A DNA stretch of 64,000 nucleotides from Ectobius pallidus (lineage: Eukaryota; Arthropoda; Insecta; Blattodea; Ectobiidae). The DNA lies in the NCBI GenBank assembly GCA_964059195.1, contig CAXKWD010000001.1:160196532-160260531 (forward strand). The letters run 5' to 3'. The notes under the pieces were generated by a model. The model ran no database searches, was not told the origin of the DNA, and was given only the letters and a program-made list of their open reading frames with translations. This document shows, in pieces, positions 24,481-38,361 of the stretch (position 1 is the first letter of the stretch; each line of letters opens with the position of its first letter). The translations under genes and the position numbers were made by a program.

Positions 24481-27400
24481 AAGTAACAAAAAAGTTGCTT
24501 TAAATACGAGATGAAAGGCTTAAATAGCTGAGGATAAGTTAGGCTGACTTCTCTATAAATTTTCAGATAACAACTTTATTAAAAAGCATATAGCCATATT
24601 ACGGCATGTTTTTAAACTAGAGCAGATATGGATGAATATTTATTCATAAGTATGTAGAACATAGCTTTTATAAAACATCAACAACAACAGGATTAAATGT
24701 GGCATAAGGTGACTCATTGCCGCTGGCTAAAGTATGCCATTTGTAGAGATCGTAAAACGCAATGTTTGAACAGTGTTCTAATATGTAGGGAAAGACTGTA
24801 ATCAATGTTATATAAATTTTAATATCATGTTCCCTGAATTGTAATTATATCCCAGATTAAATATGATAGGCCTACATACAAATATTTTATTAAAATATTA
24901 ATAGAGAATGCATGTTAATTACTGGCATTCCCATGCATTGTTTGTTCAACGACGACGAAAAAGAGAATGCGGTGCTCTGAAATAATATAATATCGATTCC
25001 ACTATTCAAACAGATAACTGTAAACATTCCACACAGGTATCGCATGGTGGTCTCTTTTCAATCATAAAATAATTGCATACAAGTTAATTTAAATTTTTAA
25101 AATCTAGTGAAGGCGACGAAAAGAACTTAATCTTATATTGACCTTAAACCGTCATCTTTATTCTATTAATTGATTTTCAATTAATAATTATTATTTCTCA
25201 TTGGCTACTTCATAATAATTTATTTCTATTACACATCTTAAAAAAAAGTTCTGAATATCCCTTAACTTCTGATATGTTAGATGGAGGAAAACCGCACCAA
25301 TTCTTAATCCTGAAAGGATCGATCAGCCAGATATAACAGGGTTATAGGGTATATTAACCATGTTTACTCGATGAGTATTAGGCCTATCTATACTCTACTA
25401 ACATCTTTCACATCAGCAGAGGAAATAACAAGAGATGGATTTCCCTTTTGCTAAGTTAGCAGTTTTGTGAAAATTAAATAGGAATAATACTCGGACCACA
25501 TATCCGTCGACATAAGGCAAAGTCGAAGCAGGAGTGTTTTGATACCGTGGTATTTGTTAAACGAGTGAAGGAGGTCATTGCCACCCGGAGAACTTATCTG
25601 GCAGTGCGCTGTTGCCATTCTGTGAAATCTTTCAATCGAATTGTCTCATTAACCATGAACGTGATCACAAAACGCAAGATAACTTTTATATTTAATTTCG
25701 ATAGTTGTATCCCTTCCACTCTACATGTAATATAATAATAATTATATTGTATCCTTACAAAAAAATTCAACTAATTTTAAGCGATGGCTAAAGAGAACGC
25801 CGTCAATACAGTCGACTAATGAAAAAATAATATACTTGTTGATGTCCACTGGCTCTTATCTCTGGACATAATTTAATTTGTGAAAGTAGTACAGGTTTCA
25901 ATTGTGAAAATAATAAAGCTTAGGCCAATAATAGTTTGTCATTATTTTATTGTAGGGGAGAAATATTTAGTAAAACATTGGTAAAAAATAGGTTGGTAAA
26001 AAATTGGGTAATTTATTGTAAATTAAAAAAATGCCTTTATATCCAAGGATATTCTGCTATTCTTCTTTTAAGAGCATGCAAAAAAATCGAAGAAATTTCG
26101 AAACAAACCATCAACAATAAACTCCTCTTTCATGAGGATTACTAACAGTAGATTGGTTATTAAATTCAGTCTTTCAATACGATTCCTAAATATTAAATTA
26201 TGTCCTTCATTACTGAAAAGATTTAATTATATCTGCCACCTATAAGTCTATAATATATTAAAAGTACTGATAAATTTACCTTATTATATTTAATTTATAA
26301 TAGTAATTTAATTAGTAATAGACCTAATCGTTTTTCATGAGGTAATAGTATTCATAATAGGCCTACTACACGTTGCTAATCTATAGTCTTTGCTACGACG
26401 AATTTATCATTTTATTTGTCCCTACATAAATAAATATGTATGTATACATAGGCTATTATTATAATCTGTAGTGTTCTTTCACAGATTCATGCATCTAAGC
26501 AACACTGATATTCCTGGAGGATACCATTTGCTGTTTTATGAAGGCAGGTGCACTCTCCATCCCCCGATTTTTTGTTTCCAGCTGTGATATACAGAGCAAT
26601 ATTCCTCCAATTCGCAAAAATGAGTGCTAGAACTAGTCTAACAGGGTTTTCGGAACAGAGACAGGAGTCGTGCCAAGGGCTCTAACTAAATTCATCAAAA
26701 TATTATTTTTTTAAACTTAGTATTACATTATCATACGCTATTTCCCACTCACAGACTTTCTTAAATCTTAACTTCATATTAAAATTAAAACCGAGTTCAT
26801 ATGTGTTCAGTTATGTTTGATACTTGAGATTTGATGGAGTTTTTTATTTTTCTTGGCCTTCTATAATAATCTTTTAATAATTATTCTTGTCTTTTTTCGG
26901 CCTTGGTAAGATTTTACTCAATGTTAATTTTTCTCACGGCCTTCTAGTAATTATTATTTTTATTGTCAAAATACAATCTTTTGTCTTTAAATTGCCTAAT
27001 CGTTTTTATCTTCGTCCAATGGGATTGATTCTTTAGTATTGTTACAAGTCATTGTTTTAAAAAAAAAACTTACTTCTTCATTCTTCTTCCTTCTTCGTCT
27101 ATTGTGTAATCCTCTGAAAGGATTTTCAATTCTCTCTGGATGCAGCTAGCAGCAGCTAATAATACTTATTCGTCTTGGAATCTGTTTACAACGATTCAAG
27201 GAATTATCAGTATTAATTTTATCTGCACAGAAGCAGTTCTAATTATTATTCGCCGCAAAATGGTGAATTTCTTCTACGTCGCTGCTAAGCTTATCTACTA
27301 GCTTTAATATTACTTGATTGGACTTCAGGATTATTTCCTGTAGTGATATTCGTTACAAGAAGGAGTTATTTCACAAGTGAGTGTTTAAAAGATTTTAACA

Positions 27401-29486
27401 TTCATAAATATTTGAATATTGCTTTGATGCTACACAACGCAAATTAATTTATTGACATTAGTATTGCGTTTGTGACTTGAGATTAAAAGACATTTCAAGA
27501 TTAACTGTAAATCAATTTTATAGCATACAATTGCTATATGTATATGCTTAATTAATAATTACAAGTTCTCGACGTATCAAGTCGAGTGGTCCTCTGGAAT
27601 TTTAAATAAATCTGTATTGAAACCAACAAGGTTTTTTATTGGGCGGATTCAATCATCTCAGCTTTAGAAGATCGTCAAGACATCAAACAAGAATTAGTGA
27701 GTGATTGTGCTTAAGAAGAATTCAGTGTCGTGTTACATCGCCTATGGTTTTTGTTTTCTTGTAAACCTATTATTTTATTTTCTATCGGAATGTATGGCGT
27801 GCATTTTGATTTTAATCAGCCCTAATTATCTATGCATACAGTCCGCTGAGATGCACGTTCTACACATATGACCAAATTAAATATAAAAATTTCATCTCAA
27901 TCAATCGAACCGTGACTACACTAAACAAATAGATTGCAAATATGCCAAGTAATAACTATTCACCGTATATCGAGAGTCACAATATATTAGTTTTTTTTCT
28001 TAAATATAGGCTCTGCCGATAGGATAGCTTATTATCAGCACACCTATATCCTTTAATACGATTTTCCTGAAAATGCAATGTTATCAGAGAACTGCTGTAC
28101 TATCCAATTTTAGGGCACACAACTCGGGTGATAATGTTTACTATATCACTGTGCCTCCTGCAAAGGTAATACCAGGTAATCTTATGGATAACACTAAGGC
28201 CGATATTACGGGAAGATTACCGGGTAATCTGTGCATGTATGTACGTAGCATGCATTAGTCTACGATTTATTGCTGCAGCTATACAACAGAGAACTGCATA
28301 GGCTGTTTTGTTGCCTACCAAATTCTTCACTAACCCTCAATTCATTAAACGTTTTTCGATACAGTAGATTTACAGGTGACAGGGAATATTTATTGATCAA
28401 TTAGAGTGGATTCGATCAATGAATATGTATATATCTGGCCTAGTGCCAATGTTTCAGCAATCCTGTGTGGGATATGACGTCTAGTAAAGCATGGTTCGCT
28501 CAACTAAACTCAGTAATCACAATATCAGTGTTTTTAATCGTAGGAATCAAGATTTTATTTAATGGTACTCTGAAAAATCACAGAATTGTTAATTCCACTT
28601 CATATCCGTAACGGTCTAGTAAATGAATAATGTTTGTTGAAATTTCCGCCTAATCGACAACTAACAACCATTTAAGTATACAAAATTTTAAAAAATTAGC
28701 GATAGATGGCTTTTAACTCACAGGGTATATATAATATATATAATAGTCAGGAGTGATACGTATATAAAAATATAGTGCATAGTACTATAGTACAAAAATA
28801 TAGTATAGCGCATATTAGGACCCTTTCCGGGAAATTGTACACGATTGCATGATACTGTCTGTAATAGCCATCCTATGTTTCAGATGATACAGTTCTTGAA
28901 CATGTTTTACCCAGATCTTGAATTTTATTACTGGAATTGTATTATCATTCTAGTTTTGATATAGTAGAAGTGATCATACGTACTAATGCCCTATAGACCT
29001 TTCATTTAAACGTATAATTTGAAAATGTTTCTACTAAATAATAAATTTACTTCCTTACGCTATAATAATATTTTGAATAAATCATTAGGTCATTTAACTG
29101 TACGAATATCAGCAAATTACTATCACATCCGGAGTTTGATTTTATTCCACACCACACACAAAGTCCAGTTGAATTTTTAAGTATGAGAGAACTCATAACA
29201 TCCTTTCATTTTACTCTTGGTTCCTGGTCGTCAGTTTAATCCGTTAATTTAATAATAAAAATAAGACTTTTCAAAACTGTCATTTTCAATTAGAATGTAC
29301 ATCAACCAACTATGATAAAATGCGACGCCAGTGACGTCGAAGTGCGAAGTGGGTGTCGCTCGCAGAAAAAATATCTCCTCTTGAAAGGTTTAGTGCCGGT
29401 ATATTATTTTATTTGGTCCATTTCGTCCGTCGCAGCCGTCTTAAGTTTACTTTCCGCTCATGTGAAAAATGTGATGTATTTGATTT
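24479..29486. other. No gene seen
   Basis: AT-rich intron. The part 26820-27700 has recurring TTCTTGGCCTTCTA-like words, an AATAAA and a GGCGGATT word that could belong to a decayed LTR element, but I could not define ends. A short imperfect inverted repeat lies at 28170-28226. A CpG-rich patch lies at 29320-29460. Confidence 0.5.
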
Positions 29487-29487
29487 C

Positions 29488-29534
<47 letters not shown>

Positions 29535-29535
29535 T
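29487..29535. repeat. (CTTT)n microsatellite
   Basis: About twelve copies of CTTT on the plus strand. Overlapping open frames rich in Ser/Phe/Leu are products of the repeat. Confidence 0.95.
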
Positions 29536-32500
29536 AATTCTACTAAACCCACTCTAATCCTACTCCTATTTTTACTTATTTCATTTCTTTAATTATGTTT
29601 TCTTTGTCAGCTTAACCCATCTCTTTTTTTGTGCAACCATTATCTTAGGAGAAGAACAAATCCCGGGGCTCACATATTACTAGTTGAAACGAAATTTGGG
29701 TCAGTTTGTTTGCGAATGTAAGATGAACTAGCGGTTGTGACGTCTAATTTACACTACTGGTTGGATGTGTTGTCTAATCTGTTTTCTCTACCATACTCCG
29801 CATTGTGGTGCTTTCCTTCATAGGATATTCCTACAATTTTCCAATTTGTACAACTACGTTAAACGATGGAAGGTCTCCCTGGTGTGTGAAGGTACTAAAC
29901 AGAATCTCCTCCAAAGAGATCAGAAAAATTCACAACAATATTAAGTACATAGTTTGAGGTAAACAGTAATAAAACTCTGGTTTGACACGCATCTTTGGCA
30001 GCAAAGAAACTTCAAATGACCACAAATAGATTGACCGACGAATATGAATATACGAACTCGGTGATTCACGTCGATCAATGATTCTGTTTAATTGGTTTTA
30101 CTGTACTGTAGTTAAATGAAGTTATATCTATATTTATTATAATGGCTTATAATGTGTATATACGTTCTTAAATAACGAAGAGCATTTTATTAAGATTAAA
30201 AGTTGTAATTGCAATACGAGATAATTGGATTAATTTTAAATTTAATTCCCTACGTCGAATTATTCAAAAAGTTCCCAAGATTAGACCCAAATATATTTTA
30301 ATATATTAGTTAATCGTTTTGATTCACTAACTGAATATTTAAGAATGGATATTTAATTATTCATTTTTAAATACAAATATAGTTATGCACTTTAAGCTCT
30401 TCAGATATTTAATATAGACTTTAACTTTAGATATTTAATATAGACTTTTGGGTATTCCAATAGCCATGTACTACGGTACTCTATTTTCCTACTGGCAATA
30501 GTATTATTTTTACTGTCAATTTCAGCTGATTAACATTTAGTGAACAGGTGATAAAACCAGCGATAAGTAATTCGGCTATTGCCTTTGCTGCTGATAAAAC
30601 CGTGATAAAGCCCAAATTAAATGTTCCTATCAAGGGATCATCCCTGACACTTAATATAACTGATTGCATAGTGGTAGGTGAAAAGTGATCCCTGTATGGG
30701 CCATGGAGCCGTGAGGTTGAGGCTTCTACATTGAGACATCGGCACAGGAAAGTGGTAAAATTTTCAGTCATACGCACCGGTCGATTTTCATCCCCCGGAA
30801 TACTCCCGGTACTCATTTCTGCTTAGAGGCTGAGTCGACCCCAGGGCCACACATAGTGGTAGACTTATCATAAGTATTATTACAAAACCCTCCTGGGAAC
30901 TAAAAGCTTAAGTAACCGTTTGTATTAAGACAAACCATCTCGTTTTCATAGAATAGAAAACGGAACGAAACATAAAAGGAAAGATAAAAATTACTTCGTT
31001 TCTATAGAACGAAATATGAATATGAAACGTAAAAAAGATAAAACTAAATTAAACGATTGTTTTCATCCTCGCGTGTATATTCAAGTCAGTAATATTGAGA
31101 GTATAAGAACAAATGCTGAAGGGCATGCTATTTTTTCCTCCTTGTGCTTTTAGATGGGGAAATAAAACTAAAAAGTCGACAGGTTGAACGACACAAAGCA
31201 AGAGCAAAGAGTCGGAAAGGAAACGTATAACAAATCGTATTATAGCTCGTCTCATAGAATAAAAGAGATCGTCATATTATTGTATTGTAGCAGGACCTAT
31301 ATACTTACGAAGATGTCCTGACTATGCTGGAGTGAAAATACTGGATGTTCCACGACATCAAAGAAAGAGATGTGGAGAATGGGTCGGCGGGTAGGGAACA
31401 GGGTTGAATAGTCTATATTGCAATTCCATGTCCTTGTAGTGGCTTTTCTTAAACTCCTGACCAATATCACAGAAAGGAATTACAAGAGAAAAATTCTTCC
31501 ATACAGGCCTACGTATATCGGAGTAGACCAAACTGATGTAAGATAGAGAACATATTTTCAATTATAAAAAAATAGTTATGGTTTGTTAAATACTGGATTT
31601 ATAACATGGTTATACTGACTTAATAAATTTTGGAATTTATTTGCTAAGAACAATTGTGGCATGAGCATTATGTATACTGCCCTGTTAAGTTAAAAGGCCC
31701 TAACTACAACATTTTTCTAAATGCTTATTTTGTTTTTCCGAATCGTACAAAAAAATACACGTTATGACATTAGAAAGCCCTAAATGCAATAGTGATGTGT
31801 TGAAATTTATATTGGCCCTAACTCCAGTTTGAGATAGTTTTCTATACAAGGGCCAATGTAACAAATGGAGATAGGGCCTTCTATGTTATGGGGGCAGTAT
31901 AATAAACAACCATTTCATAATCTTTAGAGTTGACAAATTTTGCTCTAAAGAAAAGGCTAAATGTTACATTTCTAAATAAATTTCATCCATAAATATAGCC
32001 GAAAATAATGCTCCAATTTCATTACAAAAACACACCGCTATATTCACAATCAAGGCGATGACCCACGAACAAATCTGTCACAATTTCTACAAATATTAAA
32101 ACTGGAAAATGTGGATATTGTAAACAAATTTAAATTTATCGATTTATATTTCTTGTCAACAGTTGAGAGTTTTTAATACAACATTCAGTATGAAAAGTCA
32201 GAAGTACCGGTAGTAATTTTTTTTTTTTTTTTTTAAACCTACTGAACCATAAGATTGGGTGAGTGAAATTGACTTATATACCGTAAGTTTAGTTCATGGA
32301 TGGTGTATTTCAGTTCAAACATTTTATTTCGGTATTAATTTAAATATTTCATTCTCTGTGTGTTCAGTTGGAAAAAAACACAAGCATGGAAAGAGTCTCT
32401 TTAAAGTGGAGTAATATGTATGTTACAGAGATTTAACTCTGTCTAAACACAGTTCAATACACAGCAGAAGTGGGCATGGGATTAAATAAATAATTGCATC

Positions 32501-33769
32501 CTACATTTATTATTTACTGCTCGCAACTGAAAGAGTTAATACTGTAGTTTTGTTTACAGGCAGTCCGTACATAATGAAGCATAGGATGTAAAATTCTCTT
32601 TTTTATTTGCTCCATTATTTATTTAGTCGTTTAAAAATACACCAAAATCATCTAAGGCAACAGTGTTAGGTAACGGTAGATATTATGATACGCATAAGAT
32701 AAAAGCAGATAAAGTGGACATTTGACTCGTGCATTGACGGTTTCGTACCAGCCAAAGTATAAACGTATCTACAGTTCATACGCAAAACTAATCCTACTCA
32801 TTCCAGCAGATTATTTATCGAAATAATGTCATAACATTATAAGTATGACCGATTTTAACCATTGAAGAAAGTCTCTATTTAATGTTCTAGTAAAAATACC
32901 AACAAGCAAATTAACTATTAAACCAATCAATTTTGTCGATAGATAAAACTACATAACTGTTGGACAATAATAAAAAAAACTTAGCCAAGCACACATCTTT
33001 TTCTACCCTAGACATATAAATAGTTCAAATTTTCTTAACTTCTCACTTCTATATTCATCTGGCCTCATGCTCGCGGTGTCCGGTTTTAAATAATTGGAAG
33101 ATAACTAGCTCACAGCTACGATCCATCAAGTTTTTACAGAAAATGGTATTGATTGATTTTCTTTCTTAGTAGCTACTGTAATATTAGTTAGCAGACGTTT
33201 ATTTTGAGACGATTTTTTTTTAATTATGTTTTTGACAGACAGATACAAAGACAGAATCACATTTTCTCTGAAAACGACAATTTTGAGCTCAGGAAATCTA
33301 AAAAGTGTATTCACTCTCAAAATTCGAGATCTAAGTTCAGATTAAACACGATACATTGTCGTCTATGGTACTGATAGAAGGAAGTTGCCTAATTATGTAG
33401 GCTTAGTAATAGCATGGATCAATTTACAACCTGTGATCTTGCTAATATATTATACTGGTAGATTCAAAATACAACAAACTACGTATTTTCAAAGTAAGCT
33501 TATGGCACAAAGACCATTCCCAAATTTAAGTCCTTCTATTTTATTGCACGTTAACTATTAAACGGTTGACATTTGGTATTGGGAAAAAATTGGTTATTTG
33601 ATGCTTACAATATATTTTTGTTGTAATGAGTAAAATCAAGGAAATTTACAAGGGTAACGATATCGAAGTAATCTTCATTTTGCCATTCTGTCCTAAAAAT
33701 CATCTATTAAATTGAAAAATATATTTAAAAAGTACATCTTTCATTTACGGTATTAATTTAAAATTTGTT
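29536..33769. other. No gene seen
   Basis: Mostly AT-rich intron. A moderately GC segment 30490-30860 looks unlike its surroundings and may be an unclassified repeat. A poly(T) run is at 32218-32234. Confidence 0.5.
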
Positions 33770-33784
33770 CTGTGATATGCACTA

Positions 33785-34076
33785 AAAATAAACTCCGTGG
33801 CGCTACATCCCTGGAGCGACTTGGCCTACCACCCGACAGCTGCGTCATCGCCCGTAGGCAGATGGCAGGACTGGGGAGCATGTTGTCAGCATGCCGACAC
33901 CCACGGCCGTTAATGGTGATTTTCTTGACCGGAGCCGCTACTTCTCTATGCAGTAGCTCCTCAATTTTGAATCACGAGGCTGAGTGCACCCCTACCAGAC
34001 CTCCCTACCTCAGAAAAATCCGAGGTACCAGGAATCGAACCCGGGCCGACGCTAACCACAAGACCACGCCGGCGGA
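33785..34076 (-). mobile_element. tRNA-derived SINE, family 1, copy 2
   Basis: Same family and orientation as 2450-2751. A perfect 15-bp target-site duplication CTGTGATATGCACTA lies at 33770-33784 and 34077-34091. The tRNA-like head has lost about 18 bases between two GAC triplets, removing the anticodon region, so the Pol III promoter spacing is altered. The body keeps the GCGCTACATCCCTGG stretch missing from copy 1. Confidence 0.93.
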
Positions 34077-34091
34077 CTGTGATATGCACTA

Positions 34092-35549
34092 GTGATCAAT
34101 ATCCATTAGCTTCTGGATTTTTTTTTTTTGTCGGTTGGCTAACTATAAATTTATGACATATCTAATTTGAATTTTTGTCTATATAAGCAGAGACAACAGA
34201 GACAAAGCTTGTGTAAACAATAGCATTGTCAAGCCTTATGTACCGACCGCTTTTACCCATAGGATTGCAATATCCAAAGAGCGATGTGCCACCGTAAATA
34301 GCTCAGCAGATCAACAAATTCACAAGCATATATTAAACAGTTTTTCTGCAAAAAAAAACACACATTGTATAGTTATAGGTAGATATAAAGAAATGCCTAA
34401 AACTGCGTAAAATTGGAGTAAGATATGGTAATATAAGCGGAATTAGCCTTCTTTCTGCTAGTGACATAAATTCGTCACGTCAAAAATTGTATAAAAGCAT
34501 ATAAGAATAATTTAGTAATGTTTTATGTAAAATATGAGGATTTTTATTTTCTTGTTATCAATGTCCTTCATGAATATCAGCTATTCTGCTGAATTTTCCT
34601 CGTCGGTTCCAAGCTTAGAGCCCCCTGACGGTTTTATCTGATGACTGATTATAGTCATATAAAAATCCAGCTTTGTAAAATTTATTTTTATTAGTTCTTT
34701 CCAGTTTTGCTTTTGCCTCCCTGCTTTCAAACTTTGATTTCCACACAGAAAGTGAGCTTAAGAAATTCTTAAGAATATTCTAATTACTGATGAAAAATAT
34801 ATTTGATAAGCTTAGGAAATAAGAATAACTCATGTTATCAATCCTGATCATGATTACATCATGCACTAATGCCACATTCCACGCAGAACCCCTCACGGCA
34901 TTCCAGGGATGTTCAGGATAACTTGTCAACCTGACTCACTGACATGCCCTTCAGCGGGAAGATGATTAGTCTATTGATGGGTATGAACTTCATGAGCTTA
35001 TGAACAGCATATTGACACACTGCTACGAAAGATCTTAAACAAGAGTGCATTACTATTTGTAAGTTGACTACTTCGTTCTTGTAGCACTCGATTATGAAAT
35101 AAATTGGCCACTGTTCCACTAATATTCAGAAACAGTTATAAAACGCCGGGTGCATTTACACACATCAATTAGTCGTTTACAGGTGTCAGTAGCGATAATC
35201 TAAGATTCTGTATACATTCCATCGATAATTCCCGGCAGCTGTGTGCTGGCAAAATAAGTCAGCTGTTGTTGCGGGGATTTCTCATCAGATGCACGTGTAT
35301 TAAGCGTAATAGTGGATATTTCCTGCGGGACGTCATTCCACAATGAGCTTGAGAATTTTTATGTTATTTTATTTGAGCTTGATTTTTATGTTATTTTATG
35401 TTATTTAATTAAAATCAATATGTTTATAAAACTATATGAACATAATTTTTCTTATTTTTAATCGATTGGATCATTGTAATTCACGTTTGTCTTTACATAT
35501 TATGAACTGATTACAGTCATAGAACATAGAAATAACCATGGACAAAATT
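34092..35549. other. No gene seen
   Basis: AT-rich intron without recognisable features. Confidence 0.6.
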
Positions 35550-35753
35550 GTTATCGTTACAACAGAACAATGGATTGAACTGTTATCATTACAAAAGAAC
35601 AATGGATTGAACTGTTATCATTACAAAAGAACAATGGATTGAACTGTTATCGTTATAAAAGAACAATAGATTGAACTGTTATCGTTACAAAAGAACAATG
35701 GATTGAACTGTTATCGTTACAAAAGAACAATGGATTGAACTGTTATCGTTACA
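35550..35753. repeat. 32-bp minisatellite, six units plus a partial
   Basis: Units start at 35550, 35582, 35614, 35646, 35678 and 35710. Each begins GTTATC(A/G)TTACAAAAG and ends CAATGGATTGAACT. A partial seventh stops near 35753. Variation is one to three bases per unit, indicating recent expansion. Confidence 0.95.
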
Positions 35754-36006
35754 TAAAAGTATCAGACTCCATGAAGTAGCTGTTAATATATCGCAAATGA
35801 ACAGTAGCCTACAACAAATCCTCCAACACTTGCAGTTTAATGGAACCAACATAGTAAACGAACAAATATTGTGACTTGCAGTGTTTCAATCACAGAGTTA
35901 TCAAGTAATAAGGGAACTCGAATCGGAATCTTTGATGTTGGTGCCCCTAAGTACATGCCTGTTAATTTTAAGTAATTGCTAATTAATTATTGATTTATTA
36001 TTGACA

Positions 36007-36315
36007 AATGTCGGGTAACTTTAGGCCCTTGTGGTCCCCAGATATCATCTGGCCGTCATTATCATCTTCATCCCATCCTCGCCTTGTTTGGAGTGAGTGT
36101 GTGTGTGTGAATGGTGTGTCTTGTCCTATGTGTTCGTGTTGTCTCGGAGGTGGCCCCGGCATTGGGCTGATCACTCATCCGGGGAGGGCCTCCATGTCCT
36201 TGTCTGGTCAAAAAAAGTATGTATGTGATCCAAAGATAATCCCTCTCCCGACAGGTCGCGGCCCTGTAAGGTCCGGGCGGCTTGGGTCGCTTAAATCCTA
36301 AAAGGGAGAGGTTAA
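36007..36315 (+). mobile_element. SINE family 2, copy A (5'-truncated)
   Basis: Begins GTCGGGTAACTTTAGGCCC and contains CATTATCATCTTCATCCCATC, TTGTCTCGGAGGTGGCCCCG and CTGATCACTCATCCGGGGAG, then AATCCCTCTCCCGACAGGTC. The body matches copies at 37500-37880 and 50158-50398, both in the opposite orientation. A plus-strand open frame through it (36008-36301) is not conserved as protein. Confidence 0.8.
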
Positions 36316-37255
36316 ACTACGAGAAAGAAAGAAAGAAGAACTATTACTCCAGCCAGTTGGATGTAAGTTAGCAAAGAAAATGCCATGCATTGATTCTGCT
36401 ACTTTTGGAATCATACAAGATATGTAGTCATATCTATTGTATTTACCATACTAAGATAGTACCTTGTTTCCCCACTTTCTGTATGCCCGGGTACAAAGGG
36501 ATTGACCACAGAGGTTAATCTGGGAGATTTATTCATAGACGCCCACTCATCGTCATTGCGTATAGAGTTAAATGGTTTGCGGTGATCTGGATTGAGGTTA
36601 ACATGCAGCCAATAGTTACAACTTTCCGGTAAGCTATCTTTCAGAACAAAGCAATAACCTGTAGAGGCAGGACGATAATCCAATAATGGCAACATGCTGG
36701 TTCGTTACTCAACATGTGATCCTTCTGAACCCCAGCCCCGTAAACAAAACTGTTCCAAAGTACTTCTGTCGTGTCTTCAAAGTTATAAATAATGCCTTAC
36801 AGAAATTTTAGGCTTCATCACATACGTTTTAAGCAGCTTAAAATTATAGACCTTCTTATTAATGCACATATTTAGGGTTTGTTTAATAAATAGCTTATTA
36901 TCCTAAAATATATGTATATGTAGGGAAAAAAAAGCTAACCGACTAAAATATCTAAGTTGCCAATATGAGCCACCGCGCATGCCTAGCGGCATTCATAGGA
37001 TAGCAGGGAATGTATTGAAATTTGTTCTACAGCCGATAAATTGCTTGAATTGAGAAATAATTTCACGTAATTTGCATTGCTTGTGAAAACAAACGTTTCC
37101 GTTACATCTCTTAAATTTATTTACGTATCACAAGGCTCTGAAATCAGCTACAAGAGTCGGTCCGCTTTTTTTCCTCTACTTATACATTTGATCCTGGGAT
37201 ATTAACGGCTTTGACAGAAACTGATAATTGTATACTTCTTTTTCTCTTAATTTAG
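36316..37255. other. No gene seen
   Basis: A minus-strand open frame (36411-36695) does not resemble anything I recognise, and its composition is that of its surroundings. Confidence 0.5.
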
Positions 37256-37488
37256 TCCTATGGCGCAGTCAGTGTCGTGTTGACTTTTGACAACTTTTAC
37301 GAAAGTTGCGGGTTCGATCCCGGTCCAGGTCGATGACATTTATATGTGCATAAATGTGGTAGGCCCATGCCTGTAAAGTTACAGGCATGTAAAAGAACTC
37401 CTGCGGTACCGGTACACAATTCCAGCACACCACCGACGGTCACAGCCAAGTTGCAGTACATCCCTGTCGTTAATTAACCATAAAACCA
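37256..37488 (+). mobile_element. tRNA-derived SINE, family 3
   Basis: The head contains an A-box-like TGGCGCAGTCAG and a B-box GGTTCGATCCC. The body has CCAGGTCGATGACATTTATA, a short hairpin (CATGCCTGTAAAGTTACAGGCATG), AAAAGAACTCCTGCGG, and an end GTCGTTAATTAACCATAAAA. This layout matches a SINE type widespread in insects. It lies beside the SINE family 2 copy at 37500-37880. Confidence 0.75.
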
Positions 37489-37499
37489 ATCTAATTTTA

Positions 37500-37880
37500 C
37501 TATCTCCCGCTAGAGGGATGTTTATGCGACCCACGCCGCCCGGGCATTACAAGGCCACGACATGACGGGAGAGGGATTGGCTATGGATCACATACATACT
37601 TTTTCCGTCAGACAAGGACTGGAGGGTCACCTCCGATGAGTGATCAGCTCAATGCCGGGGCCACCTCCGAGACAATATGAATGCAGCAGGAGAGAGACAC
37701 AACAATCACACAAACACTCAAGCCGAGCAAAGAACGGATCCTAATTTATCCAACATTGTCTCACAGGTGAGGAAATCCATGGAAAAAAAAAACCCACCTA
37801 GGTAACTTGTCCCGACCAGGAGCAGAACCCGGACCCGTTGCGCGAGGATAGTGAACGAATCTCTTGCCATAACGGGAGAC
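37500..37880 (-). mobile_element. SINE family 2, copy B (near full length)
   Basis: Minus strand. A decayed tRNA-like head (37800-37880, with GGTCCGGGTTCTGCTCC in place of a B-box) leads through GGGACAAGTTACCTAGGTGG and a T run into the body shared with copies A and C: TTGTCTCGGAGGTGGCCCCG, CTGATCACTCATCGGAGG, CAATCCCTCTCCCGTCATG. It lies inverted relative to copy A 1.2 kb away, so the two could pair in the pre-mRNA. Confidence 0.75.
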
Positions 37881-38361
37881 TATGAAGATGATAATTATAC
37901 AAATTTTTATTCATTAATTTTGTTTACAGTAAAATGTTATTTTTCGTGCGTTAAAAGAATTAGTTTTTACCTATTAAGTTTCAAAAGGTAATTCTTACGG
38001 GGTAATTCTTTTGGGCGAATTCATTTACCTTTAGATTTTATGACTATATAGCAAGTGATTTTAATCATACCTCTGTGAAGGTACACCATTTATAAATATT
38101 AAGGGAATCGTAAAGCCTATTTATTCCTGCACTGGTGCTGACCAGTATGATCTCAGAAGCTAAAAGCTTTATCATGACCATTATTAGTATATGGACGGGA
38201 AGACGGGTAATAAAAGAAATAAAAATCGTATCTTCAACGACTCACGACTGTGATATATCATATCACAGAGGAAATACAAGTGGAATTAAATATAGTGATT
38301 TTGATTATCCTATTAAAGATTGCAGCGGATGCAGAAGATAATATACATACATAGTGTAGCC

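Noticed and set aside
26820..27700. Possible LTR retrotransposon remnant
   Set aside because: Recurring words, an AATAAA and a GGCGGATT stretch were suggestive, but I found no second LTR, duplication or coding remnant.
28170..28226. Short inverted repeat TACCAGGTAATCTT / AAGATTACCGGGTA
   Set aside because: 13 of 14 bases pair, but with a 29-base gap and no other support; could be chance.
29312..29592. Two overlapping plus-strand open frames
   Set aside because: Their C-terminal halves are the (CTTT)n microsatellite; no start context or splice evidence supports them.
36008..36301. 97-codon open frame
   Set aside because: Entirely within SINE family 2 copy A; not conserved in copies B and C.
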